From Ewingella americana ATCC 33852 (GTDB taxonomy: Bacteria > Pseudomonadota > Gammaproteobacteria > Enterobacterales > Enterobacteriaceae), in contig NZ_JMPJ01000068.1 in the NCBI RefSeq assembly GCF_000735345.1, positions 1 through 64,000 on the forward strand: a stretch of DNA of 64,000 nt. Reading direction: 5' to 3'. Position numbers and translations under genes: made by a program. Position 1 is the first letter of the stretch. Every line of letters starts with the position of its first letter. Of the stretch, positions 41,812-53,418 are shown one piece after another. The notes beneath the pieces are model-generated. The model saw only the letters and a list, made by a program, of their open reading frames with translations, was not told the DNA's origin and made no database searches.

Positions 41812-42026
41812 GTCTGAATAGACCCTTGCTAAAAACGGCTTAAAACATGAGAGACCGCACAATTGCCGCATGAATCTTGAAGATCCTGCGGCTTATTAGT
41901 TCACTTATCGTGTTTACCCTTCGAACTCGATGCGCTTGGCATTGATAACATTGGGTTTTTAGTGCGGTCTGGTAGTGATAAGAATCTGTTCAATATCGCG
42001 TTTCAAGCGCGGTGCTGAACAGGTTC

Positions 42027-42500
42027 TTATTGGCGACCTGAGTGACCAAAGCCACCTGCGCCACGTTCGCTGCTTTCGAAGTCTTCAACCAGATTAAATT
42101 CGGCTTGGACAACGGGTACGAAGACCATTTGAGCAACGCGTTCGCCCGGCTCAACCATGAAGGTTGTTTGACCACGGTTCCAGACGGAAATCATCAGTTG
42201 GCCCTGATAGTCAGAGTCGATCAGGCCAACCAGATTGCCCAATACTACCCCGTGTTTATGACCAAGACCGGAGCGCGGTAAAATAACCGCAGCCAGATTA
42301 GCATCACCGATGTGAATAGCCAGACCGGTAGGTAATAAGGTGGTTTCGCCCGGTTTTAACTCAACCGCGGCATCAAGGCAGGCACGTAAATCTAAGCCTG
42401 CCGACCCTGGAGTGGCATATGCCGGCAATGGGAAAGTCGAACCAATACGTGGGTCGAGAATTTTAATGTCGATTGTTTTTAACGGACTAGTTTTGTTCAT
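42027..42500 (-). CDS. dut: dUTP pyrophosphatase
   Basis: Hydrolyses dUTP to dUMP, keeping uracil out of DNA and supplying thymidylate synthesis; a homotrimer. The five family motifs are visible ([42 protein letters not shown], and C-terminal [11 protein letters not shown]). Its 157 residues are five more than in E. coli because of an MNKTSPLK start, overlapping the coaBC end by 14 bases. Confidence 0.96.
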   Translation of the reverse strand: MNKTSPLKTIDIKILDPRIGSTFPLPAYATPGSAGLDLRACLDAAVELKPGETTLLPTGLAIHIGDANLAAVILPRSGLGHKHGVVLGNLVGLIDSDYQGQLMISVWNRGQTTFMVEPGERVAQMVFVPVVQAEFNLVEDFESSERGAGGFGHSGRQ

Positions 42501-43695
42501 AACGGCTGACTATCTCATCAAGTAAACGTTGGCCAAGAAGTGCTTTATCGCTGAGCGGTAAAACTTTCTCCCCATCCTGCCAAAAAAGATGCAAAGCATT
42601 GGTATCACTATTAAAACCGTGCTCAGCAAGGGAAACGTCGTTAGCGCAAATCAGGTCGAGATTCTTTCTTATCCGTTTTTGCCGAGCGTATTCTTCCACA
42701 TTCTGGGTTTCTGCGGCAAACCCGACCACATAAGGACGGTGAGATTTCATCGCCGCAACACCGGCGACGATGTCTGGGTTTTTGACCAATTTCACTGAAA
42801 TTTCATCGCCTTGCTTTTTGATTTTCTCATCGGCGATTATTTCTGCGCGGTAGTCCGCGACGGCGGCGCAAGAGATAAAAATCTGCTGGCTCGAAATACT
42901 GGCTTCAACAGCGCGTTGCATGTCCAGCGCGCTTTCGACGTTGATTCTGGCAACATGTGCAGGCGTCGGCTGATTAACCGGCCCGGCAATCAGTGTTACT
43001 TTCGCCCCACGATCGGCAGCGGCTTTGGCGATAGCAAAACCCATTTTCCCCGAGCTGTGGTTGCTGATAAAGCGCACCGGGTCCAGTGCTTCACGGGTTG
43101 GGCCCGCGGTGATCATGATATTGAGATGAGCTAAGTCGTGGCGCGGGGCGAAGTGTTCAACCGCCATATCCACGATAACCAATGGGTCGAGCATGCGGCC
43201 CGGCCCGACGTCACCACAGGCTTGGCTGCCGCTGTCTGGCCCCCAGACTAAGGTGCCGCGCTGAGCCAGCTGTTGCAGGTTTTCCTGCGTCACGGCTGCG
43301 CGATACATCTGCTGGTTCATCGCCGGAACCACTGCGACAGGAGCCGCGGTTGCCAGACACACGGTGGTCAGCAGGTCATTAGCCATGCCCGCATTCATGC
43401 GCGCCAACAAATCGGCGGTGGCAGGGGCAATCAGCACCAGATCGGCCCATTTGCCCAATTCAATGTGCCCCATCGCGGCTTCAGCAGCCGGATCGAGCAG
43501 GTCGTCTGAAACCGGATAGCCAGAGACTGCCTGTAGACTCAGCGGTGTAATAAAGGACTTAGCAGCCTCAGTCATCACTACCCGAACGTCTGCACCTCTG
43601 TCGCGTAAGCGGCGTACCAGCTCTGGTGCTTTATAGGCGGCAATGCCACCACTCACACCGAGCACAATATGTTTGCCGGAGATCCCCGTCATCAT
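42487..43695 (-). CDS. coaBC: Bifunctional phosphopantothenoylcysteine decarboxylase/synthetase CoaBC
   Basis: Two successive steps of coenzyme A synthesis. The N-terminal CoaC flavoprotein ([35 protein letters not shown]) joins a C-terminal CoaB synthetase ([31 protein letters not shown]). I chose the MMTGISGKH start at 43695 (402 residues; E. coli 406); an ATG at 43728 would add 11 poorly conserved residues, and the ribosome site is weak for either. It overlaps dut, and the radC gene is divergent. Confidence 0.94.
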   Translation of the reverse strand: MMTGISGKHIVLGVSGGIAAYKAPELVRRLRDRGADVRVVMTEAAKSFITPLSLQAVSGYPVSDDLLDPAAEAAMGHIELGKWADLVLIAPATADLLARMNAGMANDLLTTVCLATAAPVAVVPAMNQQMYRAAVTQENLQQLAQRGTLVWGPDSGSQACGDVGPGRMLDPLVIVDMAVEHFAPRHDLAHLNIMITAGPTREALDPVRFISNHSSGKMGFAIAKAAADRGAKVTLIAGPVNQPTPAHVARINVESALDMQRAVEASISSQQIFISCAAVADYRAEIIADEKIKKQGDEISVKLVKNPDIVAGVAAMKSHRPYVVGFAAETQNVEEYARQKRIRKNLDLICANDVSLAEHGFNSDTNALHLFWQDGEKVLPLSDKALLGQRLLDEIVSRYEQN

Positions 43696-43874
43696 GATTG
43701 TCCGATTCAAAGCCGAAAGAAGCGACATTTTAGCATAACGGCGGTTGATGACAGCAATCCGCTGCTTTCCTCAGCAGGAGAATAAATTATTTGCGTGACG
43801 TCTCGCAGGACTGAAACCCGGCGAACACAGACGCGGCGCGGCGTGCCAATATGCCAGCGCGAAAAGGAGAGCGC

Positions 43875-44555
43875 ATGAAAATTAAAGATGACGGTTGGCA
43901 AGGAGAGCTCGCCCCGCGCGAGAAACTGCTGAAATTTGGCGCATCGGCGCTGTCGGATCAGGAGCTGCTGGCGATATTTTTGCGTACCGGCGGCAAAGGG
44001 TTACACGTGATGACGCTGGCGAAGAATATGCTCGAGCATTTTGGTTCGCTGCATAGTTTGATGTCGGCGGCCTATGAAGAAATCACTAAGGTGAAGGGCC
44101 TCGGCTTGGTCAAATTTGTTCAGCTATCTGCGGTCTCAGAACTGTCTCGCCGCAGCTACGCCTGCCAATTATCGAGCCAAAATGCGCTGCTCAGCCCCTC
44201 AATAATTCAGCAGTATCTGCAAAATATCCTCAGTCATCGAGAAAGAGAGGTGTTTTTGGTACTTTTTCTCGACAATCAACATCGCGTTATTCGCCATGAG
44301 GAGATGTTTGCTGGTACCATTAGCAGCGTCGAAATTCATCCCCGTGAAATTGTTCGCGAGGCAATGAAGGTTAATGCGGCAGCCATAATTCTGGCGCATA
44401 ATCACCCGTCCGGCGTGGCTGAGCCGAGCACAACGGACAGAATGGTAACCGAACAGATAATAAAAGCTTGCCAACTGTTGGGTATCCGCGTCCTCGATCA
44501 TCTGGTCGTAGGTCACGGAGAAACGGTGTCTTTTGCCGAACGCGGTTGGCTGTAG
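43875..44555 (+). CDS. radC: RadC/YicR-family JAB1 metalloprotease-like protein
   Basis: A 226-residue protein with an N-terminal UPF0758 helix-hairpin-helix region ([18 protein letters not shown]) and a C-terminal JAB1/MPN-like domain carrying the metal motif HNHPSG with a downstream Asp. Despite its name it is not needed for DNA repair in E. coli, and its role is unknown. I chose ATG 43875 because AGGAGA lies just upstream; an earlier ATG at 43851 lacks such a site. Confidence 0.93.
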   Translation: MKIKDDGWQGELAPREKLLKFGASALSDQELLAIFLRTGGKGLHVMTLAKNMLEHFGSLHSLMSAAYEEITKVKGLGLVKFVQLSAVSELSRRSYACQLSSQNALLSPSIIQQYLQNILSHREREVFLVLFLDNQHRVIRHEEMFAGTISSVEIHPREIVREAMKVNAAAIILAHNHPSGVAEPSTTDRMVTEQIIKACQLLGIRVLDHLVVGHGETVSFAERGWL

Positions 44556-44599
44556 CCCCATTTTTTGAAGTTCCTTGAGGATCTTTAGCTGTTCGGGAC

Positions 44600-44628
44600 T
44601 TGAGCACTTACGCTACAGAGCGTATACT
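44600..44628 (+). promoter_or_regulatory. rpmB-rpmG promoter
   Basis: TTGAGC (44600-44605) and TATACT (44623-44628), exactly 17 bases apart, are strong sigma-70 elements. The predicted start near 44635 leaves a leader of about 188 bases. Confidence 0.75.
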
Positions 44629-44634
44629 ACGCCA

Positions 44635-45059
<425 letters not shown>

Positions 45060-45067
45060 GGAACTGA

Positions 45068-45238
<171 letters not shown>

Positions 45239-45253
45239 TTTTAGTGGATTAAT

Positions 45254-45280
45254 AAAACCCGGCTCCGGCCGGGTTTTTTA
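45254..45280 (+). terminator. Terminator after rpmG
   Basis: Arms AAAACCCGGC and GCCGGGTTTT with TCCG loop, then a T-run. Confidence 0.88.
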
Positions 45281-45365
45281 TTGCCTGTTATCCGTGAATA
45301 AGTATGCTTTAGCCCTACACGCAGCTAGCCTGATGTGACTTTCTTTATGTTCAGTGGGAGAAATA

Positions 45366-46175
45366 ATGCCTGAATTACCAGAAGTAGAAACCAGCCGCAG
45401 GGGCATCGAGCCTTATCTTGCCGGGCACACGATTGTTCATGCCATCGTCCGCAATTCGAGACTGCGCTGGCCGGTTTCTCAAGAAATTCTCGCATTAAGC
45501 GATCAGCCGGTAATTAGCGTGCAACGGCGCGCCAAATACCTGTTAGTCGAACTGAAAACCGGGTGGATCATCATTCACCTAGGCATGTCGGGCAGTTTGC
45601 GCATGCTGCGTGAAGAGACAGAAGCTGGCAAGCATGACCACGTGGATTTGGTGATGGATACCGGCTATGTGCTGCGCTACACCGATCCGCGTCGTTTCGG
45701 CGCATGGCTTTGGACCGATGACTTAGAAGGCAGCAGCGTGCTGTCGCACCTTGGTCCGGAGCCGCTGAGTGAAGATTTCTCTGCTGATTACCTGTTCGAG
45801 AAATCGCGCAGCAAGAAGTCACCCATCAAACCTTGGTTGATGGACAACAAGCTGGTGGTCGGCGTGGGGAATATCTATGCCAGCGAATCGCTGTTTGTCG
45901 CGGGGATTTCACCTGACCGGCCGGTGAATAGCCTCAAGCCTGATGAAGCCGCGCTGCTGGTGGCAACCATTAAAGCCGTGCTGTTGCGCTCGATTGAGCA
46001 AGGCGGGACCACGCTGCGGGACTTCTTACAGTCAGATGGCAAACCGGGATATTTCGCGCAGGAACTTCAGGTTTATGGTCGAGCAGGAGAGCCTTGTCGG
46101 GCATGCGGTACGCCGATCCTGAGTAAAAAACATGCTCAGCGCACCACCTTTTACTGCCCGAAATGCCAGCGATAG
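45366..46175 (+). CDS. mutM: Formamidopyrimidine-DNA glycosylase MutM (Fpg)
   Basis: Removes 8-oxoguanine and ring-opened purines from DNA and nicks the strand. The catalytic N-terminus MPELPEVE (Pro after Met removal, Glu) requires the start at 45366, so an upstream ATG at 45354 is rejected. The H2TH region and C-terminal zinc finger (CRACGTPI ... FYCPKC) are intact; 269 residues. Converges on coaD. Confidence 0.97.
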   Translation: MPELPEVETSRRGIEPYLAGHTIVHAIVRNSRLRWPVSQEILALSDQPVISVQRRAKYLLVELKTGWIIIHLGMSGSLRMLREETEAGKHDHVDLVMDTGYVLRYTDPRRFGAWLWTDDLEGSSVLSHLGPEPLSEDFSADYLFEKSRSKKSPIKPWLMDNKLVVGVGNIYASESLFVAGISPDRPVNSLKPDEAALLVATIKAVLLRSIEQGGTTLRDFLQSDGKPGYFAQELQVYGRAGEPCRACGTPILSKKHAQRTTFYCPKCQR

Positions 46176-46186
46176 GATGAGAAAAC

Positions 46187-46678
<492 letters not shown>

Positions 46679-47449
46679 TCACTTTTGCAGTTGATGACTT
46701 AGCGCCCACAGGGCCGCGTATTTGTTGAAGGTGTATTGTGCGTTGACGCCCGCCAGAATGAAACCCTGCTTTCCGTCGAGGAATCCAGCTCGCAAAATCC
46801 ACGTTTTAAAGAATGCGCCCAAGGTGTGACTAATAATCGAGAAGAAGCTACAGCGACGCCCCTGCTGGTGGCGCTGGTTGGCCCAAGCCTCAGCATAGTT
46901 CATCTGTTTGCGTTGGAAAGAGAAGAAGTCGCGGCAGGTGAGATGCAGCAAGTCGCCTTTAAGTGGCACAACCTTGGCACTGCTGGTGTTCAGCGACTCA
47001 TGCACCAGGTCGTCGTTGTAGCGAAAATCAGCCGCGCTGTATAAACGATTTACGCGGTCCGGGTACCATCCGCTGTGGCGCATATAGCGGCCGAGGAACA
47101 GATTGAGGCGGCCCAGACTGTAGACCGTATCAGGTGAGAAGTCTTGCAGAACGGATTCAATGGATTGGCGAAGCTCTGGCGTGACGCGCTCGTCGGCATC
47201 GATCATCAAAATCACTTCGCCGGTGGCGTAGCTTTGCGCCAGCTGCCGCTGTTTACCAAAGCCTTGCCAATCAACGTTTTGGTAAAATTTGGCACCCAAC
47301 TGCTCGGCGACTTCTTGGGTGGCATCGGTACTGCCTGAGTCCAAAATCACAATCTCATCGGCCCAAGAGACCGAGGCCAGACAATCAGGCAATAGATTGG
47401 CTTCATTGCGGGCGATGAGCACCACGGAAAGGCGCTTTCTGTCGGTCAT
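46679..47449 (-). CDS. waaE: LPS core glycosyltransferase WaaE (family GT2)
   Basis: A GT2 transferase of 256 residues. The N-terminal fold is [14 protein letters not shown] ... [10 protein letters not shown], and the metal motif MIDADER (DxD-like) is clear. In Klebsiella and Serratia, WaaE adds a glucose to heptose I of the inner core. The start overlaps the waaA stop by one base (TGATG). The waaA-waaE-coaD order matches those genera. Confidence 0.92.
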   Translation of the reverse strand: MTDRKRLSVVLIARNEANLLPDCLASVSWADEIVILDSGSTDATQEVAEQLGAKFYQNVDWQGFGKQRQLAQSYATGEVILMIDADERVTPELRQSIESVLQDFSPDTVYSLGRLNLFLGRYMRHSGWYPDRVNRLYSAADFRYNDDLVHESLNTSSAKVVPLKGDLLHLTCRDFFSFQRKQMNYAEAWANQRHQQGRRCSFFSIISHTLGAFFKTWILRAGFLDGKQGFILAGVNAQYTFNKYAALWALSHQLQK

Positions 47450-48726
47450 CAGTGGCTCCGTTGTGGCAGGTAAGGCTCCAGCAGGTGCAACAGGCGCTGC
47501 AATGCACCTTGGTTTTGGCGCAGAACTTCTACCGCGTGGCGGCCGTAGTACAGGCGATAATCTTCGTCAGTCAGCAAGGTTGAAATCTCTTTCACCAACG
47601 ACGCGGTATCGGTGACGGTGATCAGTCCGTCGGCTTGAGTCAGCTTGGCACAGATATCTTTGAAGTTGAACGTGTGCGGCCCCATCAACACGGGAATGGC
47701 GTGGGCGGCGGCTTCAAGAGGGTTGTGGCCTCCGCGTTCGACCAGACTTCCGCCAACAAAGGCTAAATCGGCAATGCCGTACAGCAACATCAATTCGCCC
47801 ATGGTGTCGCCAATAACCACCTGCGTTGACGCGGCGGGTACTTCGCCCGTGCTGCGCTGAGTGAAGGTCAGACCGGCTTTTTGAGTCAGTTCGCGCGCGG
47901 TGGCAAAACGCTCAGGGTGGCGCGGCACCAGAATCAGCAGCAGGTTAGGGAAGGTTTTCAGCAGCTCTTTATGCGCTTCCAACAGTAAGGTTTCTTCCCC
48001 GTCGTGGGTGCTGGTAGCAATCCACACTTTGCGGCGCGACGCCCACTGGCTGCGCAAAGCAATGGCTTTCGCCGCCAGTTCTGGGGTCACGGAAATATCA
48101 AACTTTAGGCTGCCGGTCACCGCCAACTGGCTGCGCTTCAAGCCAAGTGACAGGAAGCGAGTGCCGTCTTCTTCATTTTGCGCGGCAATCAGCGTGATTT
48201 TTTGCATGATACTGCGGATGAACTCACCCAACTTTTTGTAGCCATTGCCAGAGCGTTCTGACAGGCGAGCGTTGGCGATCACCAGCGGGATCTGGCGAGA
48301 GTGCAGGGCGCGGATCAGATTCGGCCACAGCTCGGTCTCCATGATAATCACCAGCTTCGGATTTACTTCGTTCAGAAAACGGTTAACGGAGCCAGCGAGA
48401 TCATAGGGAAGATAAACATGGTGTACGTCTTTACCAAAAGCAGATTGAACGCGCTCGGAACCTGTCGGCGTCATCGTGGTCACAGTAATCGGTAAAGAGG
48501 GGTAGCGGTGACGCAAAGCACGCACTAACGGGATTGCCGCCAGCGTTTCACCGACAGAAACGGAATGCAGCATGATACCGCCTGGAGCGACTTTGCCTTT
48601 GCAGAAGCCATAGCGTTCAGCCCAGCGCTTACGGTAAGCCGGAGATTTGCGGCTACGTAAAAGCAAACGGATCCAGATGAGGGGCTGAATAAGGTAAACT
48701 AATACCTGATATAAACGCAGTAACAT
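47449..48726 (-). CDS. waaA: KDO transferase WaaA (KdtA)
   Basis: Transfers two KDO residues from CMP-KDO to lipid IVA; an inner-membrane-associated GT30 enzyme. An N-terminal membrane anchor (about 1-22) precedes the conserved [15 protein letters not shown] and, in the C-terminal domain, [19 protein letters not shown] with the phosphate-binding loop; 425 residues. It is divergent from the GT9 gene at 48850. Confidence 0.96.
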   Translation of the reverse strand: MLLRLYQVLVYLIQPLIWIRLLLRSRKSPAYRKRWAERYGFCKGKVAPGGIMLHSVSVGETLAAIPLVRALRHRYPSLPITVTTMTPTGSERVQSAFGKDVHHVYLPYDLAGSVNRFLNEVNPKLVIIMETELWPNLIRALHSRQIPLVIANARLSERSGNGYKKLGEFIRSIMQKITLIAAQNEEDGTRFLSLGLKRSQLAVTGSLKFDISVTPELAAKAIALRSQWASRRKVWIATSTHDGEETLLLEAHKELLKTFPNLLLILVPRHPERFATARELTQKAGLTFTQRSTGEVPAASTQVVIGDTMGELMLLYGIADLAFVGGSLVERGGHNPLEAAAHAIPVLMGPHTFNFKDICAKLTQADGLITVTDTASLVKEISTLLTDEDYRLYYGRHAVEVLRQNQGALQRLLHLLEPYLPQRSH

Positions 48727-48849
48727 GCTTTAAATTTCATTTATATGGGGTATCGGAATAGTATCATACCTCATTAGGAAAGGCGCTAACCTTGCGTGGC
48801 TTCCACAGCGGGAAAGGGGGGCAATGTTGACATCGCTTACGAGAGTAGA

Positions 48850-49866
48850 ATGAAAAATATACTGATTATTCGGCGGGATAATATAGGTGATTTAGTCTGT
48901 ACGACGCCGTTAATTGAAGGGGTAAAAAAAGCCTATCCCCATGCCAACATTTATTTGTTGATTAACTCTGTTAGTCAGGATGTCATTAAGAATAATCCTT
49001 TTATTTATCGCACCTATATTTATAAGAAAGCCAAACATCGAGCCAAAAACCAAACGGCCTTGGGCGTTTATTTTGAACGCGCGAAAATTTTCCTCAAACT
49101 CAGATCCGTTCGTTTCGACGCCGCTATTCTCGCCAATCCCACTCCCTGCAAATATAGTCTTCGCATGGCAAAGCTTGCTGGCGTAAAAAATATTATTGGT
49201 GCGGATTCTGGCGGGCAGGGTCTGACTAAAGCTTTCACTGAGGCTGACTTCTCCGGCAAACATCAGGTCGAGAAAACCTTCAGCTACTTAAACGCAATTA
49301 CTAATGAAAACATTAGCATACCTAAAGTAAATGTCTTCCCAGAGGAGCATGAACTCGCGGATGCGCGCAGCAGGTGTGCTGCATTATTGCCTCAGGCGAA
49401 GAAGGTTTATGGTGTCCATATCAGCAGTCGCAGCCCAAAAAGACGCTGGTCGCCTGAGAATTACGCCGAAATTATTCAACGCCTCACAGAGGACAAAGAC
49501 GCTGGCGTATTAATATTCTGGTCACCTCAGGGCACGCTGTCTCCTGATGATATTGGTGATCGGGTGCGTGCAGATCGTTTAATGGAATTATGCGCTGGCC
49601 GACAAGTTGCGCTGTATCCAACCCGTTCAATTCGTGAATTAATTGGCGGCTTTGCACAATGTGAAACCATTCTTTGTAGCGATGGCGGTCAAATGCATTT
49701 GGCATCGGCATTACATAAGAATTTGGTTGTTCTGTTTGGCGATACCGATATTGATGCCTGGCATCCTTGGTCAGGTAAATATCAAATCTTACAGACACCT
49801 TCTGGTGAATGTATGGATGTCACTGTCGACGATGTTTGGCAGTCATTTATTGCGGTCGAGAAATAA
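48850..49866 (+). CDS. GT9-family (heptosyltransferase-like) glycosyltransferase
   Basis: A GT9 protein of 338 residues related to WaaC/WaaF/WaaQ. The N-terminal RRDNIGDLVCTTPLIEGV carries the conserved Gly-Asp of the acceptor side, and the C-terminal GGQMHLASALHKNLVVLFG matches the nucleotide-sugar side. I start at 48850 (MKNILIIRRDNIGD) with a GAGAG ribosome site; an earlier ATG at 48796 adds a leader unlike the family. It stands alone, opposite to its neighbours, and is AT-richer than waaA. It probably adds a heptose to the LPS core, linkage unknown. Confidence 0.82.
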   Translation: MKNILIIRRDNIGDLVCTTPLIEGVKKAYPHANIYLLINSVSQDVIKNNPFIYRTYIYKKAKHRAKNQTALGVYFERAKIFLKLRSVRFDAAILANPTPCKYSLRMAKLAGVKNIIGADSGGQGLTKAFTEADFSGKHQVEKTFSYLNAITNENISIPKVNVFPEEHELADARSRCAALLPQAKKVYGVHISSRSPKRRWSPENYAEIIQRLTEDKDAGVLIFWSPQGTLSPDDIGDRVRADRLMELCAGRQVALYPTRSIRELIGGFAQCETILCSDGGQMHLASALHKNLVVLFGDTDIDAWHPWSGKYQILQTPSGECMDVTVDDVWQSFIAVEK

Positions 49867-49869
49867 AAT

Positions 49870-49889
49870 GAGGCGGGTTTCCCCGCCTT
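49870..49889. terminator. Hairpin between converging GT9 and wabH genes
   Basis: Arms AGGCGGG and CCCGCCT with TTTC loop; weak T-run after it (TATGTTT), so a modest terminator. Confidence 0.6.
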
Positions 49890-49893
49890 ATGT

Positions 49894-50994
49894 TTACTTA
49901 TTCACCAGCGCTTTATATTTGTGACAAATATAATCTATGCCATAGACATCCAGCTTCTCTTTATGGATTTCTGGCGGATTGCTATAAACCTCGAGAATTT
50001 TCTTGCTGAGTGATTCTGCATTCACCTCTGCCAATCCTCTCTCCATTCCTGTTTTTTCGAGGATTTCAACCGGGCCTCCGGGGCATGCCGTGCTGACCAC
50101 CGGGGTGCCGCAAATTAAAGATTCAACCAGCACGTTACCAAAGCCTTCGCTATCAGAACTCAAAATGAGCTGCTGGGCGTGTTTAATGTAGCGGAAAGGG
50201 TTGGCCTTAAATCCGGCAAAAATCACACGATCGGCAATGTTGAGGTTTGATGCTAATTTTTTGATTTTGTTGATATAATCATCAGTCCCAGTGCCGATGA
50301 GCATTAAAGGCGTTTGCAGATTAGTCTGCGCGTAGGCTTCTAATAAGCGATCGTGTCTTTTTTGCACATGGAAACGACCCACGTGAACCAGATAATCTTG
50401 ACCTGCCATATCGCAAGGTTCGTCAGCTAACGCCTCTATTTCCGCAATATTGAAAGGATTATTAATCACTTCCAGTTTGCGGATGGTGGCCTGAATATTA
50501 TTCTTTAAATCAAAACCCACGGCTTCAGAAACAGTCACCACGTTCTTATTATTATAAACCGCCGCCATCTTGCGACGTTTATTCCAACGGTCGAACCCTT
50601 TGCGATGACCGAGGTAGGTGGTTGAAAGAATGCCGTGAATACAGAACCACAGGCGTTCAGAGTCATAAATATGGCTCTTCATCACAATGCGATCCGTTTT
50701 ATGTAAGTTGGATAATATTAAATCAAACTTACCATGCTCTTTTTCACACTCATCAATGGCCTGATCTAGCTGCTTGGCGCGGCGCGAAAGCTCGGTCAAT
50801 TTTCTCCACGGTGAACGTGAAGTATCCGCCACGACTTTGTAAGTCACATTGTCCGGGATGGGGTACTGGCACACGTCGCGCAGTGAAATCAGCGTCACAT
50901 CCGTTTCTGCCGACTGCAAACCTTTGCAGAGCGTCAATACAACTTTCTCCGCGCCGCCGCCGGGCAACCCATCAATAATGATTAAAACTCGCAT
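49894..50994 (-). CDS. wabH: LPS core N-acetylglucosaminyltransferase WabH (GT4)
   Basis: A 366-residue GT4 retaining transferase beginning MRVLIIIDGLPGGGAEKVVL. The C-terminal nucleotide-sugar motif is SSDSEGFGNVLVESLICGTPVVST. The sequence and the waaQ-wabG-wabH order fit Klebsiella WabH, which adds GlcNAc to the core galacturonic acid. It is 2 bases after wabG. The linkage is by homology only. Confidence 0.82.
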   Translation of the reverse strand: MRVLIIIDGLPGGGAEKVVLTLCKGLQSAETDVTLISLRDVCQYPIPDNVTYKVVADTSRSPWRKLTELSRRAKQLDQAIDECEKEHGKFDLILSNLHKTDRIVMKSHIYDSERLWFCIHGILSTTYLGHRKGFDRWNKRRKMAAVYNNKNVVTVSEAVGFDLKNNIQATIRKLEVINNPFNIAEIEALADEPCDMAGQDYLVHVGRFHVQKRHDRLLEAYAQTNLQTPLMLIGTGTDDYINKIKKLASNLNIADRVIFAGFKANPFRYIKHAQQLILSSDSEGFGNVLVESLICGTPVVSTACPGGPVEILEKTGMERGLAEVNAESLSKKILEVYSNPPEIHKEKLDVYGIDYICHKYKALVNK

Positions 50995-50996
50995 GG

Positions 50997-52124
50997 TTAA
51001 TCCAGTATTCTTCTATAGAGGTCAAGGAGTTGCCCGGAAAGGCGGGCAGGCGTTTCTTCTATAACTCTTGCACGGGCGGCCTCGGCCATATCCGAACCTA
51101 AAGCTATGACAGGCAATTCCTGGATAGATTCGGCCAGTGATTTGACATCCAGCGCATCAAAAACAAAACCATTCACACCCTGCTGAATAAACTCCGCGCC
51201 GCCACAGGTCTGGCTGGTGATCACCGGCAGCCCGCAGGACATGGCTTCCAAAATCACGTTAGGGAAGGGGTCGTAGAGGGTAGGAAGCAGCAACGCATCG
51301 GCTGCCTGATAAAAAGGCAAAGTCTGCTTTTGCACGCCCATAAAACGAATTCTCTGCTCGCAGCCCAGCGACTGTGCCAAACCGCGATAGCGTTTTTCGT
51401 CTTTATCCTGACCTACAACCAGCAAAATGCTGTCCGTCGGTGCCACCGCGCGAATCGCAGCTTCAAGCCCTTTTCGTTCGAAGCCCGAACCCACAAAAAT
51501 AAGGCAGTGTGCCTGCTGGGGGATGTTGAACTGCTGGCGAAGCTGATGGCGCAGGGCCTCAGTCGCGGGCAGGAATTTCTGATTATCGATGGCGTTATAG
51601 ATGACGGTGATTTTCTCATCCGGCAGACCGAAGTCGGCCATGATTTCATTCTTAATCATCTGCGCGTTGCAAATCACTGACTTCAGCTCCGGCGCGGCGT
51701 ACATCTCCTGCTCAGCGCGCATCACATAGCTGTGGAATCTATCAGTGAGCAGGCGTTTACCGCGCCATGCCGGGAGCAGGCGGCTACGCTGCAATAGCCA
51801 GCGGCGATGCACGCCATCACCCGCGCGATAAATATCACAACCGGGGATGCGCTCATGGCTCTGCACAATGTCGAATTTCTCTTGCTGCCAGATTTTGCGC
51901 GCCGCGTTGGCAAAACCGCGCTCACGGCTGACGCGCCCCCATTTCATTGGGTCGCAAAGATGGATATGCCAGTTCGGGTTGACGTCGCCCTGCCATTCGC
52001 GGGTGATCACGCTTAAATCGAGGTCCTGATCTTCTAGCGCCTCAAGTGCGCGTGAAACAAAGCGCTCTGCGCCGCCGTCTGGGCGATATTTTTGGCGAAC
52101 TAACGCCAGTCGGAAATGCTTCAT
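50997..52124 (-). CDS. wabG: LPS core galacturonosyltransferase WabG (GT4)
   Basis: A 375-residue GT4 enzyme. The start MKHFRLALVRQKYRPDGGAE and the DGVHRRWLLQRSRLLPAW region resemble Klebsiella WabG, which adds galacturonic acid to heptose II. The C-terminal motif YDPFPNVILEAMSCGLPVIT is intact. It overlaps the waaQ stop by 4 bases (ATGA), so the waaQ-wabG-wabH operon is coupled. Confidence 0.88.
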   Translation of the reverse strand: MKHFRLALVRQKYRPDGGAERFVSRALEALEDQDLDLSVITREWQGDVNPNWHIHLCDPMKWGRVSRERGFANAARKIWQQEKFDIVQSHERIPGCDIYRAGDGVHRRWLLQRSRLLPAWRGKRLLTDRFHSYVMRAEQEMYAAPELKSVICNAQMIKNEIMADFGLPDEKITVIYNAIDNQKFLPATEALRHQLRQQFNIPQQAHCLIFVGSGFERKGLEAAIRAVAPTDSILLVVGQDKDEKRYRGLAQSLGCEQRIRFMGVQKQTLPFYQAADALLLPTLYDPFPNVILEAMSCGLPVITSQTCGGAEFIQQGVNGFVFDALDVKSLAESIQELPVIALGSDMAEAARARVIEETPARLSGQLLDLYRRILD

Positions 52125-53203
52125 GGGAGTCGTTTTCTCGCTGCGTCGATAACCGTTTGAGCAGGAATGGCATCAAGGTATCGCTCGGAAGTGTGAGTAT
52201 CGATATCGTCGGGATCGGGCAATTCACAGAAATCGCCAGCCCAGATAACTTCCCCGTTGGCCTGCCACGGCGACCAGAATACGCGTTTTGATGGGCCAAA
52301 CAGCGCCACCAGTGGCGTTTGCAGCGCGGCGGCCATGTGCATCGGAACGGAGTCCACGCCGATAAACAGGCTGGCTTTATCAATCAGCGCGGCCAGTTGG
52401 CGTAATGACAGTTGACCAGCAAGGGACACAACCCCGTCTTGCGGGCTGAGGGCCAAGATGCGGTCGATCATTTTCAGCTCGTTTTCTGCCGGGCCGCTGG
52501 TCAGCACGACGGTTTTCCCCGCGCCATGCAGAGCAGTGATCGTCTCGGCCATTTTCTCATCGGTCCAGCATTTGAAGAACCAGCGAGAAGTCGGCTGAAT
52601 CACCACAAAATCGCCCGTCACCCTCTTCTCATCCAGAATCTGCTCCACGCGTGCTCTGTCTTCCGGCGCGTAGCTCATGGTCACGCTGTTATCCACGGAC
52701 GGCAGGTTCAGCGGGCCAAGAATCGACAGATTTTGCTCGACGGTGTGTAGCTGGTTGTGACCGGACACATCAACTAAATGGGTGTGGCAGAACTGCCACA
52801 GTTTGCCTTTGCGTTTTGGCAGGTCGAAGCCTAACCGAACAGGCGCGCCAGTGAGTTTCGTCACCAAGGCGCTGCGCCATTGGTCTGCAAGATTGACCAC
52901 CAGATCGTACTTGCGGGCAGTCAACTGCTTGATAAGACGGGATTCATGACCAAGATGAGCCAAGGTTCCCTGCTTTTTCCAAGTGCGGTCGATGGTAAAC
53001 AGATGGGTTAAATCGGGCTCACTTGCCAACATATCTCGGGTTTCGAGGTACATCAGCATGTCAATTTCGGCTTGAGGATAGTGTTGTTTCAGCGTGCTGA
53101 TGACCGGCGTCGTCAGTAACATATCGCCATGATGACGCAGTTTGATGATCAGAATACGCCGCGGTGGCGCGAATTGCTTAATCGGTTGGGCATTTGCCAT
53201 CAT
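52121..53203 (-). CDS. waaQ: Lipopolysaccharide heptosyltransferase III WaaQ
   Basis: GT9 enzyme that adds the branching heptose III to heptose II. The N-terminal IKLRHHGDMLLTTPVI and C-terminal FIGVDSVPMHMAAALQTPLVALFGPS are typical; 360 residues with a short N-terminal extension (MMANAQPIKQ). It is first of the waaQ-wabG-wabH operon. I searched its upstream 215 bases for a JUMPstart/ops element and saw none. Confidence 0.93.
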   Translation of the reverse strand: MMANAQPIKQFAPPRRILIIKLRHHGDMLLTTPVISTLKQHYPQAEIDMLMYLETRDMLASEPDLTHLFTIDRTWKKQGTLAHLGHESRLIKQLTARKYDLVVNLADQWRSALVTKLTGAPVRLGFDLPKRKGKLWQFCHTHLVDVSGHNQLHTVEQNLSILGPLNLPSVDNSVTMSYAPEDRARVEQILDEKRVTGDFVVIQPTSRWFFKCWTDEKMAETITALHGAGKTVVLTSGPAENELKMIDRILALSPQDGVVSLAGQLSLRQLAALIDKASLFIGVDSVPMHMAAALQTPLVALFGPSKRVFWSPWQANGEVIWAGDFCELPDPDDIDTHTSERYLDAIPAQTVIDAARKRLP

Positions 53204-53418
53204 TCATCACTATCTATGAAATCAAAGCTTGATTCTAAAGGACGCTGGAGGATGTTGCCATACTTCCACGCCTTTCTTGCCTTGCCGGGGAAAATACCAA
53301 AGAATAAGCAACAAATGGTGCAGAGCGTTGTCCAAATCGACTCGCGGTCACACTACATTATGTATTATTCAGTGCGAATGGGTCATTTGGCCCCAACAGT
53401 TTCCATCAGGCATGTTTT

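Noticed and set aside
48796-48850. Longer N-terminus for the GT9 gene
   Set aside because: The extra 18 residues precede the universal beta-strand start of GT9 proteins, and the internal ATG has the better ribosome site.
53204-53418. JUMPstart/ops element before the LPS operons
   Set aside because: No GGCGGTAG-type sequence was found here, nor in 48727-48849 or 61898-62131.
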